Origin: Stichopus chloronotus
Lineage: Eukaryota > Echinodermata > Holothuroidea > Aspidochirotida > Stichopodidae
Assembly (NCBI GenBank): GCA_021234535.1
Contig: CM037840.1
Location: forward strand, 22,127,059-22,191,058
Reading direction: 5' to 3'
DNA length: 64,000 bases
Position 1 is the first letter of the stretch, and each line of letters begins with the position of its first letter. Below the pieces are notes generated by a model, which did not search any database, was not told the DNA's origin, and saw only the letters and a list, made by a program, of their open reading frames with translations. This document shows positions 12,201 through 21,930 of the stretch, piece by piece. Both the position numbers and the translations under genes were made by a program.

Positions 12201-14249
12201 ACCCCAATAGTGTTTTTACTGCACACTGCTCAGAGCCTGCAAGAGATAGATGAGCAGGTGGTAGGGAGAGTATTTTCCACAATAAACACCAAAGTCAACT
12301 CAAATGCAATTCACTACATTTTACAAAGTACGACACCTAGATTTGTGTCTCAAACTGGGGGCATGTGAGGTGAAGGCAACACCATAATAAAAGGGAAGAA
12401 TAATCATTTCATAATGAGATTAAATCCCCTTTTACTTCTGTTGGCATTCATGAACCATGCATATTTGATGCAACTACAGTAGGTATGTATGTAGTACCTC
12501 AAAGGCATAATCAGATGCTTCAGCTGACATGGTGGTCATTCTGTTTAGGGCAGATGGAGATATACCACCAACGAAACTGTTTGAATGTGCTGGACAGCAA
12601 CATCTGTGGAAAAGTATAAAATCTGATTATCAATGAAACAAGTCAGGGAGCATCCTTGTCTATTTTGCACCAATCAACTACTGAAGCTCAAGTACAACCT
12701 CCAGTTGTTCACAACCTTTAATAGCTAAATACTGCATATGCATTTGCTAATTTTTCACTTCCTTTACTCCTGCACCAGCACACAGTATATTTACATGCTG
12801 ATACAGTGGTACTGATGCAAATACAGTCCCTAATTGGCAAATTTACACAATCAGACAAGGGATCAAACTGTAATGCTCTTGAACTTATATAATTCATCTA
12901 ATTGGAATAAGCTCTCAATTATCTGTCATAATAGGATGCAACATCAAAAGGGGTAATTTATTGATGATGATATTGATTTATAAACTGTTGTGAGACAGGC
13001 ATGCTTGATTGCTAATTGGCATAATGTATGGACTACCACTACCAGCAATACTACTAGAAGCCCCAGAATTTGCCAGACACAACTTGTACTACACAACTGC
13101 AATTTTTAATACTGGACGCAGTAAACTGCCAAAGTCTGTAAGGTGTGACTTCAATATCGGGTCTGTTGCACTTCCTTCTTTCATTTTATAACTTAAACAA
13201 CAACCACTGTATGATGACTGCATCCTTATTTATACCGTGAATTAGCTTATCATAGGAAACCTACACAGACCAATGGACAGCTAGCCATAACATGGCCATG
13301 GGTGACTTTATTTGTAGCAAATTTGGAAGTTCAACTGTGAAAGGCCATAATATTGGGCTGTGAAAGTGGGACACTGGGGCACTGTACAAACCAAAACATG
13401 AAGGTGATGAGTGTTGTTATTTATGGTAAGCATGCTACAACATGTCTGTAGGATAACTTTCATGTTCGCTGCCATAGATGATCTACAATGAGACCGTAGT
13501 TTCCAAGACATCAGAGTAAATTTATATACCAACTGTAAATTTAATACTGGGGATGGAAAGCCAACATCCAGTGACTCAGAAATGTGTGCATATTACCCGT
13601 TGCAATTATGACAATAACGTCTGCAGGTAGACAATCAACAATAGTAGCTCAGTACCTGACTTTGTGAGTCCCAAATATTACATTAGTTATGAAAGCACAA
13701 TTTTGTCCCACTTATAAGATAGTAATTGTCAGTCAACTCATGTGTGGTGAGAGTAGTCTACAAATCTACAACATGCCATGCTTATCATTAGGCTAGGTCA
13801 AAGCTTGTACCATCTCTAATTAATGCAATGCTCACTAATCCTGCTCCATACCCTGTCCTTTGAGTTTGACCTTACTGTTAAAGTGCACAGTTTCTAAACC
13901 ACTACAAAATGTTAGGCCTTAGGCATACCTAATGTTAGTTTACACAATTGTAGCACACATGTCCTACATGACATCACACACATGACAATCCCGGTCTCGG
14001 TCAAGTTCAGTATAATTCATTACCCATTTGGTCTTACCTTTAAGGTAACTTAGACCTCGGCCTACCTGACATAGTCCTATGTTTTGGCGTAACTTCAAGT
14101 TAACTTACGTCTGGGCTAGTTACCAGTACTAGACTAACAGTTAGCCTAACTTTTACGCAATTCTTAAATCAACACAACTCAGTTGGCACTAACGTTGCTC
14201 GGCCGATGTCGTGCATTAGTGAAAGAACATTTCGAGCCTTCGATGCCAT
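107..14249 (-). CDS. ADHFE1: Hydroxyacid-oxoacid transhydrogenase, mitochondrial (iron-dependent alcohol dehydrogenase family); 13 exons, 3' end outside window
   Basis: The family enzyme oxidises 4-hydroxybutyrate to succinate semialdehyde while reducing 2-oxoglutarate to D-2-hydroxyglutarate in mitochondria. Thirteen exons on the minus strand join with GT-AG junctions in continuous phase: 14194-14249, 12498-12603, 11955-12008, 10772-10822, 10403-10506, 9952-10148, 7412-7489, 6369-6474, 4669-4821, 3794-3892, 1943-2021, 613-709, 107-264. This gives 1338 nt and 446 residues. The order matches vertebrate ADHFE1 from end to end as I remember it. Visible motifs are GGGS at about residues 144-147, [12 protein letters not shown] at 191-202, and iron ligands inferred from the family at D248, H252, H336 and H363. 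The N-terminus is short, Arg-bearing and free of acidic residues until D14, which suits a mitochondrial presequence. The human protein has about 27 further residues, so one short terminal exon should lie to the left of base 107. The start is the first ATG of exon 1. No frameshift or stop was found. Confidence 0.95.
613..709 (-). CDS. ADHFE1: ADHFE1 exon 12 (fourth iron ligand)
   Basis: Encodes [20 protein letters not shown] then [12 protein letters not shown]. The His of PHG (about residue 363) is the fourth predicted iron ligand. The donor is GTTAGA, weaker than the others. Confidence 0.93.
1210..1600. repeat. Diverged ~140-bp tandem repeat in ADHFE1 intron 11
   Basis: Three imperfect copies share a block of the form ATCTGTCYA(C/A)GC...CTTGAGATA...TTYACAA. 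The TTGAGATA element starts near 1273, 1411 and 1553, so the period is about 140 bases. Short ORFs read across it are repeat shadows. Confidence 0.7.
1590..1625. repeat. (CA)n/(CATA)n microsatellite
   Basis: A run of CATA and CA units directly follows the third copy of the ~140-bp tandem repeat. Confidence 0.85.
1943..2021 (-). CDS. ADHFE1: ADHFE1 exon 11 (third iron ligand)
   Basis: Completes the Cys codon and encodes [15 protein letters not shown]... up to DHPIV. The first His (about residue 336) is the third predicted iron ligand. Donor GTAAGT, phase 0. Confidence 0.93.
2022..3793. other. ADHFE1 intron 10, no recognised feature
   Basis: About 1.8 kb of AT-rich intron with poly-T and poly-A tracts. 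I saw no coding signal beyond short random ORFs. Confidence 0.6.
3794..3892 (-). CDS. ADHFE1: ADHFE1 exon 10
   Basis: Encodes [20 protein letters not shown] then VHL and part of a Cys codon, the helical iron-binding domain. Acceptor CTCACAAAG, donor GTGAGT, phase 1 in and phase 2 out. Confidence 0.93.
3893..6368. other. ADHFE1 introns 9 and 8 flanking exon 9
   Basis: The 3893-4668 part contains diverged units with TATCTCAA...AAGTTTAGACTGACC...TATA (for example near 4105-4135, 4225-4265 and 4530-4570), which look like a low-copy tandem or dispersed repeat. The 4822-6368 part shows nothing I can name. Confidence 0.5.
4669..4821 (-). CDS. ADHFE1: ADHFE1 exon 9 (second iron ligand)
   Basis: Encodes (C)[16 protein letters not shown], then [18 protein letters not shown] and on to FK. 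The His just after the split Cys codon (about residue 252) is the second predicted iron ligand. Acceptor ATCACAG, donor GTATCA. Confidence 0.96.
6369..6474 (-). CDS. ADHFE1: ADHFE1 exon 8 (first iron ligand)
   Basis: Encodes the [20 protein letters not shown] region followed by FDVL. The Asp of FDVL (about residue 248) is the first predicted iron ligand. The donor is GTAAGT and the exon ends in phase 2. Confidence 0.94.
7412..7489 (-). CDS. ADHFE1: ADHFE1 exon 7
   Basis: Encodes [19 protein letters not shown] and the following residues, a hallmark motif of the family (PTT.GTGSE). The acceptor is ATGTTTCAG-like and the donor GTAAAT. Confidence 0.95.
8390..8900. repeat. Dispersed repeat rich in TGACCT half-sites (ADHFE1 intron 6)
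   Basis: Two related ~280-base segments share (T)GACCTATGACAT, GGACACTA, CTCATACC, CACCTACCCACCAA-like words (8393-8530 and 8675-8800). The first begins with three TGACCT hexamers at 8393, 8400 and 8406. A related repeat occurs at 44827-45300. Confidence 0.6.
9701..9951. repeat. Two decayed tandem copies of the ADHFE1 exon 6 3' end and donor
   Basis: GTGACAAG...CACATG(G/A)AA...TTGCA recurs at 9701, 9811 and 9917, a period of about 106-110 bases. The copy at 9917 runs into the functional exon 6 and covers its splice donor. Read on the minus strand, the copy at 9701 still resembles the exon end ([10 protein letters not shown] against [10 protein letters not shown] in the real exon). The middle copy has a stop. 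Confidence 0.75.
9952..10148 (-). CDS. ADHFE1: ADHFE1 exon 6 (GGGS cofactor loop)
   Basis: The longest exon, about residues 124-189. It carries [18 protein letters not shown], the glycine-rich cofactor loop of iron-dependent alcohol dehydrogenases, and ends [10 protein letters not shown] at a GTGAGT donor. The last ~50 bases and the donor are repeated twice, in decayed form, immediately downstream in intron 6 (9701-9916). Confidence 0.95.
10403..10506 (-). CDS. ADHFE1: ADHFE1 exon 5
   Basis: Encodes [20 protein letters not shown] followed by a segment ending in [10 protein letters not shown], the latter being nearly identical to vertebrate ADHFE1. It ends in phase 2 at a GTATAG donor. Confidence 0.93.
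10772..10822 (-). CDS. ADHFE1: ADHFE1 exon 4
   Basis: A 17-codon exon ([17 protein letters not shown]), a strand of the N-terminal nucleotide-binding lobe. The acceptor is TCTTTCAG and the donor GTAAGT. Phase 0 at both ends. Confidence 0.92.
11495..11756. repeat. 22-bp C-rich minisatellite, about 12 copies (ADHFE1 intron 3)
   Basis: Nearly perfect units of CCCCCACCACCCTGCCCCTC plus two bases (AG). One unit has a short variant (CAGCCCCCCCACC) near 11690. The period is 22 and so not a multiple of three, which makes the repeat protein cycle through three readings. The Pro-rich ORF here is intronic and not coding. The strand is very C-rich, so i-motif or G-quadruplex structure is possible on the two strands. 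Confidence 0.95.
11955..12008 (-). CDS. ADHFE1: ADHFE1 exon 3
   Basis: An 18-codon exon in phase 0 ([18 protein letters not shown]). It corresponds to the MAVSNIRYG... segment of the family. The acceptor is CTGTTTCAG and the donor GTATGG. Confidence 0.93.
12498..12603 (-). CDS. ADHFE1: ADHFE1 exon 2
   Basis: The acceptor is ...TTTTCCACAG and the donor GTACTA. It encodes about residues 19-54, ending in SDYAFE, which corresponds to the TDYAFE of vertebrate ADHFE1 at the start of the mature enzyme. Confidence 0.9.
12604..14193. other. ADHFE1 intron 1, no recognised feature
   Basis: About 1.6 kb of AT-rich intron with short random ORFs only. Confidence 0.6.
14194..14249 (-). CDS. ADHFE1: ADHFE1 exon 1 (start codon, presequence)
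   Basis: The ATG is at 14249-14247. The exon encodes residues 1-18 plus two bases ([18 protein letters not shown]...) and ends at a GTTAGT donor. The Arg/Lys-bearing start fits a mitochondrial targeting peptide. No TATA box was recognised upstream. Confidence 0.85.
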
Positions 14250-16275
14250 CTTCAGTTATGGGAATGCAGAGTTAATATGATTAAACCAAAGCTGAAGCAA
14301 GGATTTCGTCAACGGTAAAGTAGGTTCAGACACCAAATATCCTGGAATAAGGCCAACATAGGAACACAGTTGCAATTGTGTAACTGTAATGTTTATGCAC
14401 CGTAACCTCTAACTGAATGACACTGCACGTACGTACTGCAGTAGCCTTCGTTGGTGAATCCCAGGGTAGTGGGAAACGTGATTACGTAATAGTACAAATA
14501 GAACGGGTTGAGACCAAGGGGGAAAGAACGGGAAAGTATGCATGGTTGCACATGTATGACAAACGTTCCACTTTTTTCCGTACTAAATATTTTATTGCTT
14601 GAAGATACTGCTTCTACAATTAATACGTTTTATGATGTTTTAAATTTATACAAGATATCAGAAACTTTCCCCACTATTAGCTGATATCAATGAATTGAAG
14701 TCTGATGACATTAATTCGATGTACGCCTAAAGCCGCTTTGGGAAAGGGGTTAGTATCTAAAACAGGAGACTATTTGTCCTTGCTTCAATTATCTGCACAT
14801 ATTTTAGACAGAAGAATCAAGATCCCCACTGCCCACCAGATAGAACAGAAGCTGGAGACCAATATGATAGTGACTTTTCCAGCCAACAACGGGCCGATTT
14901 AGTTGAAATGTGGCATATTTTTTCACTTCAAATGACAGTACAAAGCCCTACCAAAGTAGAGCACTAGGACGTACTGTATTAAACTTTGTTCATTATTTTC
15001 GACTTGGAAATAACAGTAGTCTTCCTCCACAGAAGAGTCTGTTACTCAGAATTTCGGCACCCTTGCATTATTATGGCTCACATGGACCACAGTAGAACTT
15101 AGGCCAACTTCGCCGGACATTACAAGGAGTAGGCTATTATCCTCTGTGGTTTCTCATTAGCACTATACCGTATTGAATTGGATTGCTAACTTCAGCGAAT
15201 TTATCGGTGATTTGGCGTCCAGATTAATTCCTGTCAGGGAACTTTTGTATCCTTCTGATGTATGAAAATGGTATAACGAATGGAGTTTAAAAGAGTAAAA
15301 TATTTACACCTTGTTAAAAGATTCCTTTCATCATAAAAATAAGACGGCTCTCAGCATAAAAATAAAACCGCGTTACAAAAATCCGAAAATCCTTTGACCA
15401 GGGCATGCTCACTGACAACGTTTATCAAAAATAGGATGTTTAATGAATGTACCTCAATGAATCATGGAAAATGTGTTTGCCAGTGTTCAGCTTTAATAAC
15501 ACCAGATAATGCTCAGAGCCATATAGCTCATATTGTGTTTATCACTATGACGGTGGCACAGAATGTTAGCACCAATCAATTCCTCGTTTATAAAAAAAAA
15601 AAATGGGGGGGTTAGGGGTTGGCCAATCACAATGATTCTTCGATAAAGGACATATCTTTGTTTTGATCTAGCATATATAGCATAAATATCCTATTGAAGA
15701 TACCGTGTAGATGGTAACAATAGCCTATACTAACATTCCATGCCACCGTCACACTCTTATGCACAACCGCTGCCATGTCTTCTCTACCATTGATAGTGCC
15801 ATAGTGACTTAGAGTTAGTTTTCCTATACCAGCAGTTTGTACTGATGCTATAGGCTTTTCTCATCAGTGTGTCTCGTTTAGATTTTAAAGGGACATCTAA
15901 AGCAAAGATAATCTTTTTGGACTATTAATGATGTGCAAATGAGTACGGTCGTGACATATCATGAGACACCCCACCGAGTAATCGTTCACAATGTATTAAA
16001 GAATTTTAATCGAAATCGTTGGCAAAGCCATTAATTGTCCTGTAAGTCATTAAACTATCTTTAAATTTGATGATTTTACTCCACAGGTAATCAATGGAGC
16101 TCTGCTAAAATATTTGTGACTCCGTCTTATTTGGATCTACCCATGACAATTCTGGCAGCAGCCTTTTGGATTAGTTTCGAGTTCTTAAGACAAACACTTT
16201 CTATAACACTCTTTATCTAAATCGTCTTTGACTCACAAATTGGAAGTCGTTCACCTCTCCTTATTTAGTCTTATC
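14250..16275. other. Intergenic, no recognised gene
   Basis: Lies upstream of ADHFE1 exon 1. Its 5' part should hold the ADHFE1 promoter, but I recognise no core elements. ORFs of 60-75 codons show no familiar motif. An A9 run followed by G7 lies near 15592. Confidence 0.5.
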
Positions 16276-16322
16276 AACAACCTGACGATGGAAGTTGACC
16301 TTCCGAAACATGTCGTATTGTT
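16276..16322 (+). ncRNA. Candidate hammerhead ribozyme (type I, minimal stem III)
   Basis: The conserved core CTGACGA (16282-16288) is followed by a 5-bp stem II, GGAAG/CTTCC (16290-16294 with 16300-16304). Box GAAA is at 16305-16308. A two-base stem III, AC/GT, closes over AT and leads to cleavage base C314. Stem I is AACAAC (16276-16281) with GT(AT)TGTT (16315-16322), six pairs around a two-base bulge. One extra T (16289) sits between the core and stem II, which is not ideal. Hammerheads of this compact form are known from Penelope-like retroelements, so this may be a relic terminal repeat of one. I could not identify the matching reverse transcriptase nearby. Confidence 0.5.
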
Positions 16323-18005
16323 ATTGTAATCTTTGTGTACACTATTAATATATTGATGTTTCCCATCAAATCAGTGGTGTATTGTTTCATTTTATTATCT
16401 GGTTTTGTGCTTCGCGTATAACATTCGGAACACTCATTATGTATTGACCTTTGAATGTTTATTTTTTATTGCGTCGTTGCAACTTTTTACTTTCTATATA
16501 TCTGGTGTAGAACACTCCTCTTTTAAACATTTAACGTAGATTGATTGAATAAATAAAATGCCTTTGAACGGACAGTTGGGAGGAAAATGCGTTATTTCGC
16601 TCGTAGAGTTAAAACTCTGAAACTCTCGGATAGTTGAAACTTTTTTGTACGTCAACACACACCCAACAACAACAATTTCAACATTTAACAACAACTATAC
16701 ATCCTTTAATTGACCCACTCAAGCATGGTAATAGAAAGTTTTGTTTGTTGGCGTATACATTGCAATATCTATTGCGTTTTCAATAGATCATCTTGTGTCG
16801 TGTATTGTTTTAGGTTTGCATATATCAGACCGAATGGTAGATTTCAAATAGCTTCCAAGATATTTTCTTAATATTCTGTTTGGTGAAGTCTCTTCGTATT
16901 TGAACGTCATACATTGCATAGGATGTTTTCATATTTGGAGTATAAAGTAGATAAAAATGTCTAAAATGTCACACCTGTGCTAATTTTGTAAAAATGTCCA
17001 ATTACAGATCTAGTAATTTTCCAAATTCATTTGATGATTCTAACGTTCGTTCTTGCTGTCCACTGGCTTCTTCAATGTTTTAGGATTTCTGCGATCCATG
17101 CATGCATGGTTTTCAAAAATTGTACTATAAACGTATAAGAGATAAACAGTGATAAATCTAGTGCGTCTTTTATGAAATATCTGCAGTAGGCCCTGCAAGC
17201 AGCGTTACAATTATGTAGTGAAAATCCCAAGGAACTACGTTGTCACAGGTATGCTGGCAAATATGACAAAGCAGTATGTTGGATTTTGTAATATTACACT
17301 AGTGATTGTGGTAGCTATTTCACTCAAAAGACGCATGGTACACGGCATACGTAGCATGACAATTCTACAGAAACGTGATTTAATCCTATTGCTTGCACGA
17401 AGATTTATCTTCCGTGCTGACGAACTGCAGCAGTTGGGCCTACGAGGCAATAATGTTGACTTGACTCACAATTTATTCAAACATTCTAAGCTCATATGGT
17501 CATTACTGGAGTTGATTGGTTATTCTTCTCAATGGTCCTTAAACAATGTTGATAATGAATCTCACTACTAACTTGTTGAATTTAAAATAAAAAAAATATT
17601 ATGTTCTTAGCTGATTCAAATCACACATTTATATTCTTATCTTGCTTACTTGGACAGTGATCCTCATCGCAAAATGTTTTCATCAATGTTTCAAATTAAG
17701 TGAACTTAATCTGTATGTAGTTTAACACGTGACACCTTACAAGTTTAGTTAACCATTTTTTTATTAACCAATTTTAGTTAACCATTCTGTTTACCGCATT
17801 CTTCGCTGACGTATAAGTCATACCTTCGACATAATTGTAATCAGATTTTGAACATTATTCTTTGGGTTACACGAAATAAATTTCTTCTCCGTCTTGAGGC
17901 ATTGAGGACCATTTATGTTGTCTCTCTGAAGTGATGCAGTTTATTGTCTCAATTATCTGGAACCTGGACACCTTTCCCTTTTCCCGCGAAGTTAAAAATA
18001 AGTTC
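16323..18005. other. Intergenic, no recognised gene
   Basis: AT-rich. It contains one unidentified 117-codon ORF (17218-17571), described separately, and the 3' flank of TRIM copy A. Confidence 0.5.
17218..17571 (+). other. Unidentified 117-codon ORF, doubtful
   Basis: I do not recognise this ORF. Its second half (RDLILLLARRFIFRADELQQ, then LGLRGNN and a Leu-rich tail) has an amphipathic helical rhythm that recalls small helical adaptor domains such as death-fold domains, but no family signature is clear. No convincing splice partners or upstream gene were seen. It may be a stray exon, a gene relic or chance. Confidence 0.15.
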
Positions 18006-20136
18006 TCAGTTGCCGTCTGATTCCGAGGATACGTTCATACAACTTACATCTAAATCTACAAACCTCGACGTCAGCAAATGGCGGCCATCTTGACTGTACT
18101 GAACCAAAATACGTTTGCTCTCTCCTGACTTGAGGGCATTCCACAACATGTATATGTACCCATTCTTATCTGTGCAGACACTGATAGGTATACAGGTATC
18201 TCCAGGGAAGTCGGGTTTACTGAATTCATACAACAGCCGCGTACTATTCGATTCCGTTACCGTGACTGCGAATGCACCAATGTATGTGCAAACCAAGAGA
18301 TTACCACTTGTATCTACGGTTATATCATGAGACCCACTGATCACATCAGGCATAGTTATGGTGTGACTGTAATTGAGCTTGTCGTCAAATAAATACACGT
18401 ATCTACTGTCAGTGCCTACAAAGATGTGATTGGTGACAGGATCGGTAGCCACACTACAGACGCATCGCCATTTTCTGATGACGTCGCTGATGTACTTTTT
18501 GTTGTAGGAAGCATCACGTACGTCATAAATACCAATTTCATCAGGTTTGCAAATTGTTGCAAGTTTGAACTGTGACAAATGGCAGCAATAACGATGTGGA
18601 TATAGAGTAAACTTATTTTTCCTTCTCAAGTGTTCTTGCTTCTTAATTTTTCCCTTGCTATCGACGACAGTGATGTGTGAATACTCGTCTGATACAGCAC
18701 CGGTAATGACAATGTTACCGCAGACGCTGTCAGTGATTCCAGTGATAGACAGACCACTAACTTTAAGTTCTTCAATACTGAACACATCTTCTTCATCTTC
18801 GCTTATCGTAACATCAACCAGACTGGTTTTCATACCACTTCCCCTAAGGTCTGACAATGATTGTAACATTGGATATTCCTTTGTCATTTCTTGTATCAGA
18901 GGTTCACATGCTGCTCTTATATCAGGGATACAATGAACGACTACCCAATTGTCTTTCGAAACAAGAATCGATGACGCCATTGTTGTCAAATTTTCGTACC
19001 TCTTCATAATCTGCTTACAATAGTCTGATATTTCTTGCAGTTCACTCTGATTTCGTTTTGCGAGGAATGCTGTAGCTTTTTTCATGTTCAGAAAAGCGCA
19101 TTCTAAATCTTCAATTTGTTTTGACACTTTCTTCTCGATTTCGGTGCATTGTTCTAGAAAAGTTTTGGATTCATTGTCGTACTTTCTTGCAGTTGTTTTC
19201 GCAATTTTATCATATTTTTCTTTCAAGTGATCATATTCCTTTTCAAAATTAAGATGTATGTTAATAGTCTCAGCATGTCGTCTTTTGTCTATGTCTGACA
19301 AACCTTTCTTTCGTAAATATTTACGTTCGGCCAGCTTAGCCTTAAGCTTGGAAGTTTGCTGTGTGTATTGATGAGTAAGTTCTCCTATCGTTTTCGTTAC
19401 ATTTTTATGTAACTCTACTTTCACAGCTTCAACTATTACGTTCAGGCCGCATAGTTTACGTTTATGAATATCTGCTTCCGAAACCTTTGACTTCAACAGC
19501 TCCTTTTCGTTGCTGGCCATTTTCGTTACGTCATGTAGGTCATGACCTTTGTGGTCACCGTATGTACATGCAATGCACACCGGCGCATTTTGACACGACA
19601 TGCAGCACAACTGCGCCAGCTCGTTTAAATGGACATCGCATCTAGGGATTTTCCTGAAAATCCGTCAATTTCTCCAGTGTTAATTTCTTTCCTTTAACAT
19701 TGTCCAATTTCAGGATATGAGGTTGATGATCAGTAAACATTTTATTGCTGACGTGGACCTCGTAGCACTTACAGCATAGGAAATCACGGCACTTAAAGCA
19801 GTAAGCTGAAACTCTGTCTCGTTTCGGACAGCTGAGACATATCCGCTGTAAATCTTCCTTTTCGCATGATTTCTGCAAATCTATAAACTCGAGTATGCTC
19901 TTGGAGTGAAAGTCGGTTTTAAAGCCATTTATGCCGTTCTCTGGTACATCACATTCTTGTTGGCATAGCGGACATTTAATTGTTCCGTCAATACTTCCGT
20001 CAGCTAATGTTTTCAAACAGTCGCTGCAATACCGATGGAGACACGGTAAGAGTCTCGGCTCCTTGAATTGTTCCAAGCAAATTGAGCACAGAAAAAACTT
20101 TTCTCCCAAGTCACTGAGAGGACTCAGAGAAGCCAT
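18006..20136 (-). pseudogene. TRIM-type RING/B-box/propeller protein, copy A: frameshifted, C-terminally short
   Basis: The family members are RING E3 ubiquitin ligases. The first part (19642-20136, 164 codons) has a complete C3HC4 RING (C17, C20, C32, H34, C37, C40, C55, C58) and the first B-box. It stops at TAG. The second part (18006 to about 19640, shifted by one base) continues directly with the second B-box (CDVH...CCMSCQNAPVC...), a long coiled coil, and a beta-propeller-like C-terminus. The two parts align without gap to copy B at 35922-38105. The break lies in the run GGG at 19645-19647, and loss of one base would restore the frame. The protein also ends about 20 residues before copy B, at SESDGN-stop. 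Beyond that stop, copy-B-like sequence continues in another frame. It is either a young pseudogene or a real gene with a sequencing or assembly indel. No coding intron is visible. Confidence 0.8.
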
Positions 20137-20166
20137 CTTGTTCGGTTGTTTGATTTGGTAAAGAGT
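20137..20166 (-). other. 5' UTR segment of TRIM copy A with 3' splice acceptor
   Basis: Thirty bases upstream of the ATG a good acceptor, CTATTTTCAG, ends at 20167. This suggests a 5' UTR intron, with the first exon and promoter further right. Copy B has the same arrangement. Confidence 0.5.
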
Positions 20167-20169
20167 CTG

Positions 20170-21700
20170 AAAATAGAAAGTGTAATGTTACACAAATGGG
20201 TACACTGTACAGTGCGCCCGTTTATTCTACAGAAACAATTGCTCGGACATTTAATTAATTCGAAAAGTGACAAAAGATCATCTCTGTGAAATTTTGACAG
20301 GAAACATACGGTACTAGGGTTGGACTTACGTTACAACCGACTACGCTTACGTTGTACAGTTTCGTAAACACTGGTAGAGTCTAATGGTCAATTTATGCCA
20401 ACGATCACAGCTAGTGCGGTGAACTCAAATATAATTATCTATTGCCCCATTATTTCGGTTTGGTGGGTTGATACAAAGATAAAAAGCTCAGTGAATGAGT
20501 CTATTATCAAACAGTTTTCTGTCAAAGTAGTTCCATTACAGTTTGTTATAGTTCTTGCAGCACTACCAACTGGAAACACTAAATGACAAGTACATTACAT
20601 TCTTCATCACTTTTTATTAAAGGTGTACATATGAAACACGGAATCTGTTACTTTGGAACGTAAAAACAACAATGCAGTGTTAGCTGCTTACCTCGTTTAA
20701 CGCTCAATTTGTATCCACTCTGGTAATCTTTATCGAAAGGTTTTCCACTTTGTTTCCTCGGTTTGTGCATATATTAAAATATAACACTGAACTTCAATAT
20801 ACAGCTACAAGATGGTGGTGATGATGTGGCTTCAGTCATCTTAATTTGACTTCAGATATTTTGTAAGACACCCCTTCATATAAAGGTACCATGTAATCTC
20901 TGTTAGTAATGTCATCGATTCATGGACTTTGAACACTTTTATTACATGCAACAAGTGTTTGGAGTTACAAACACAGTTTGATGAAGATAAATACACTTTA
21001 CAATTCGATTCTATTTAAGCTTCTTATATTTCTAATATTTCTTGCATTGCAAAGATTGCAAGACAAAAAGCTATACTACACTGTTAAGATGTGAACTGAC
21101 AATGCATCTATAAAAGTATGGACTATATAGCTGATTACTGTAAAGTGGCTTATCTCAAATGATAAATTGTCGAGGTACGATCTACGAAGGTTAATAGTCA
21201 TTTGTTTTTGCTTTGCTAATTTTGAACATTCCCCGCTACACTTTCAAAATAGTGTTGTATAGAGATGGTCATTCTACCCCACCGTACTCAAAAAGGGTCA
21301 TACAAAGTTCAGTCTTCCTGTGTTTACTAGAGGTTATTAACCTTTTCTTTATTCTCCTCAGACAGTCAGATTAGACAAGGCAATACTTTAAAAATGGAAA
21401 AAGTAGACCCTGTTCTTAGAAAGATTTCGCAATACTTTGCTGATTGGTAGATCACGGGTAGCGACCATTAACATATGTCGTCATAGACAATCGTTGTCCT
21501 ATGATTGGTCAACCTTGTCAGGTAGACCACGTGATAATCTAACCTCGGGAAGCCACTAGGCTTAGCGTCAGCAACAGGATCCGCACTCACGCACTGGCTG
21601 TCTGGATATCGAAGTGTAAACATCGTCTCTCTCTCTCGTGTACTATGTAGGCCCGTGTCACCGTTGCAAACTCTCTCTCTCCATCCTTTCGTTTCTCTCT
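20170..21700. other. Upstream flank of TRIM copy A, no recognised gene
   Basis: AT-rich, with a 5' UTR exon for TRIM copy A likely somewhere here but not identified. The last 200 bases are CTCT-rich and may belong to the LTR that follows. Confidence 0.45.
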
Positions 21701-21930
21701 TCCAATCATCATCGTCAACGAATTCAAATTAATTTGTGTGTACCAGTCGAATCATGAAATAAATGAAACTCTGATCGTTAAAATCAAATCTAACTCTCAC
21801 TTTCTTTCTCTGGATTCTCTGTTCTGACGTCTCTCTCTCGCTCTGTTGTCAACAACGTCACCATCCGTCGCTGGGGCAGTCATTCCAAGACATACTGTAC
21901 ACCCCTAAAACCCCAACGTAACCCGACAAT
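21701..21930 (+). mobile_element. LTR-like segment, left copy
   Basis: Homologous and in the same orientation to 32361-32610. Shared blocks include an identical 24-base stretch (21767-21790 against 32422-32445), CTCTGGATT, CGCTGGGGC(A/G)GTCAT and CCCCTAAAACCCC, and both copies end ...CGACAAT. The likely element end is the ...CGACA. The true left boundary was not found. Confidence 0.65.

Noticed and set aside
18655..18936. Plus-strand ORFs across the two TRIM genes
   Set aside because: Antisense shadows of the TRIM coding frames.
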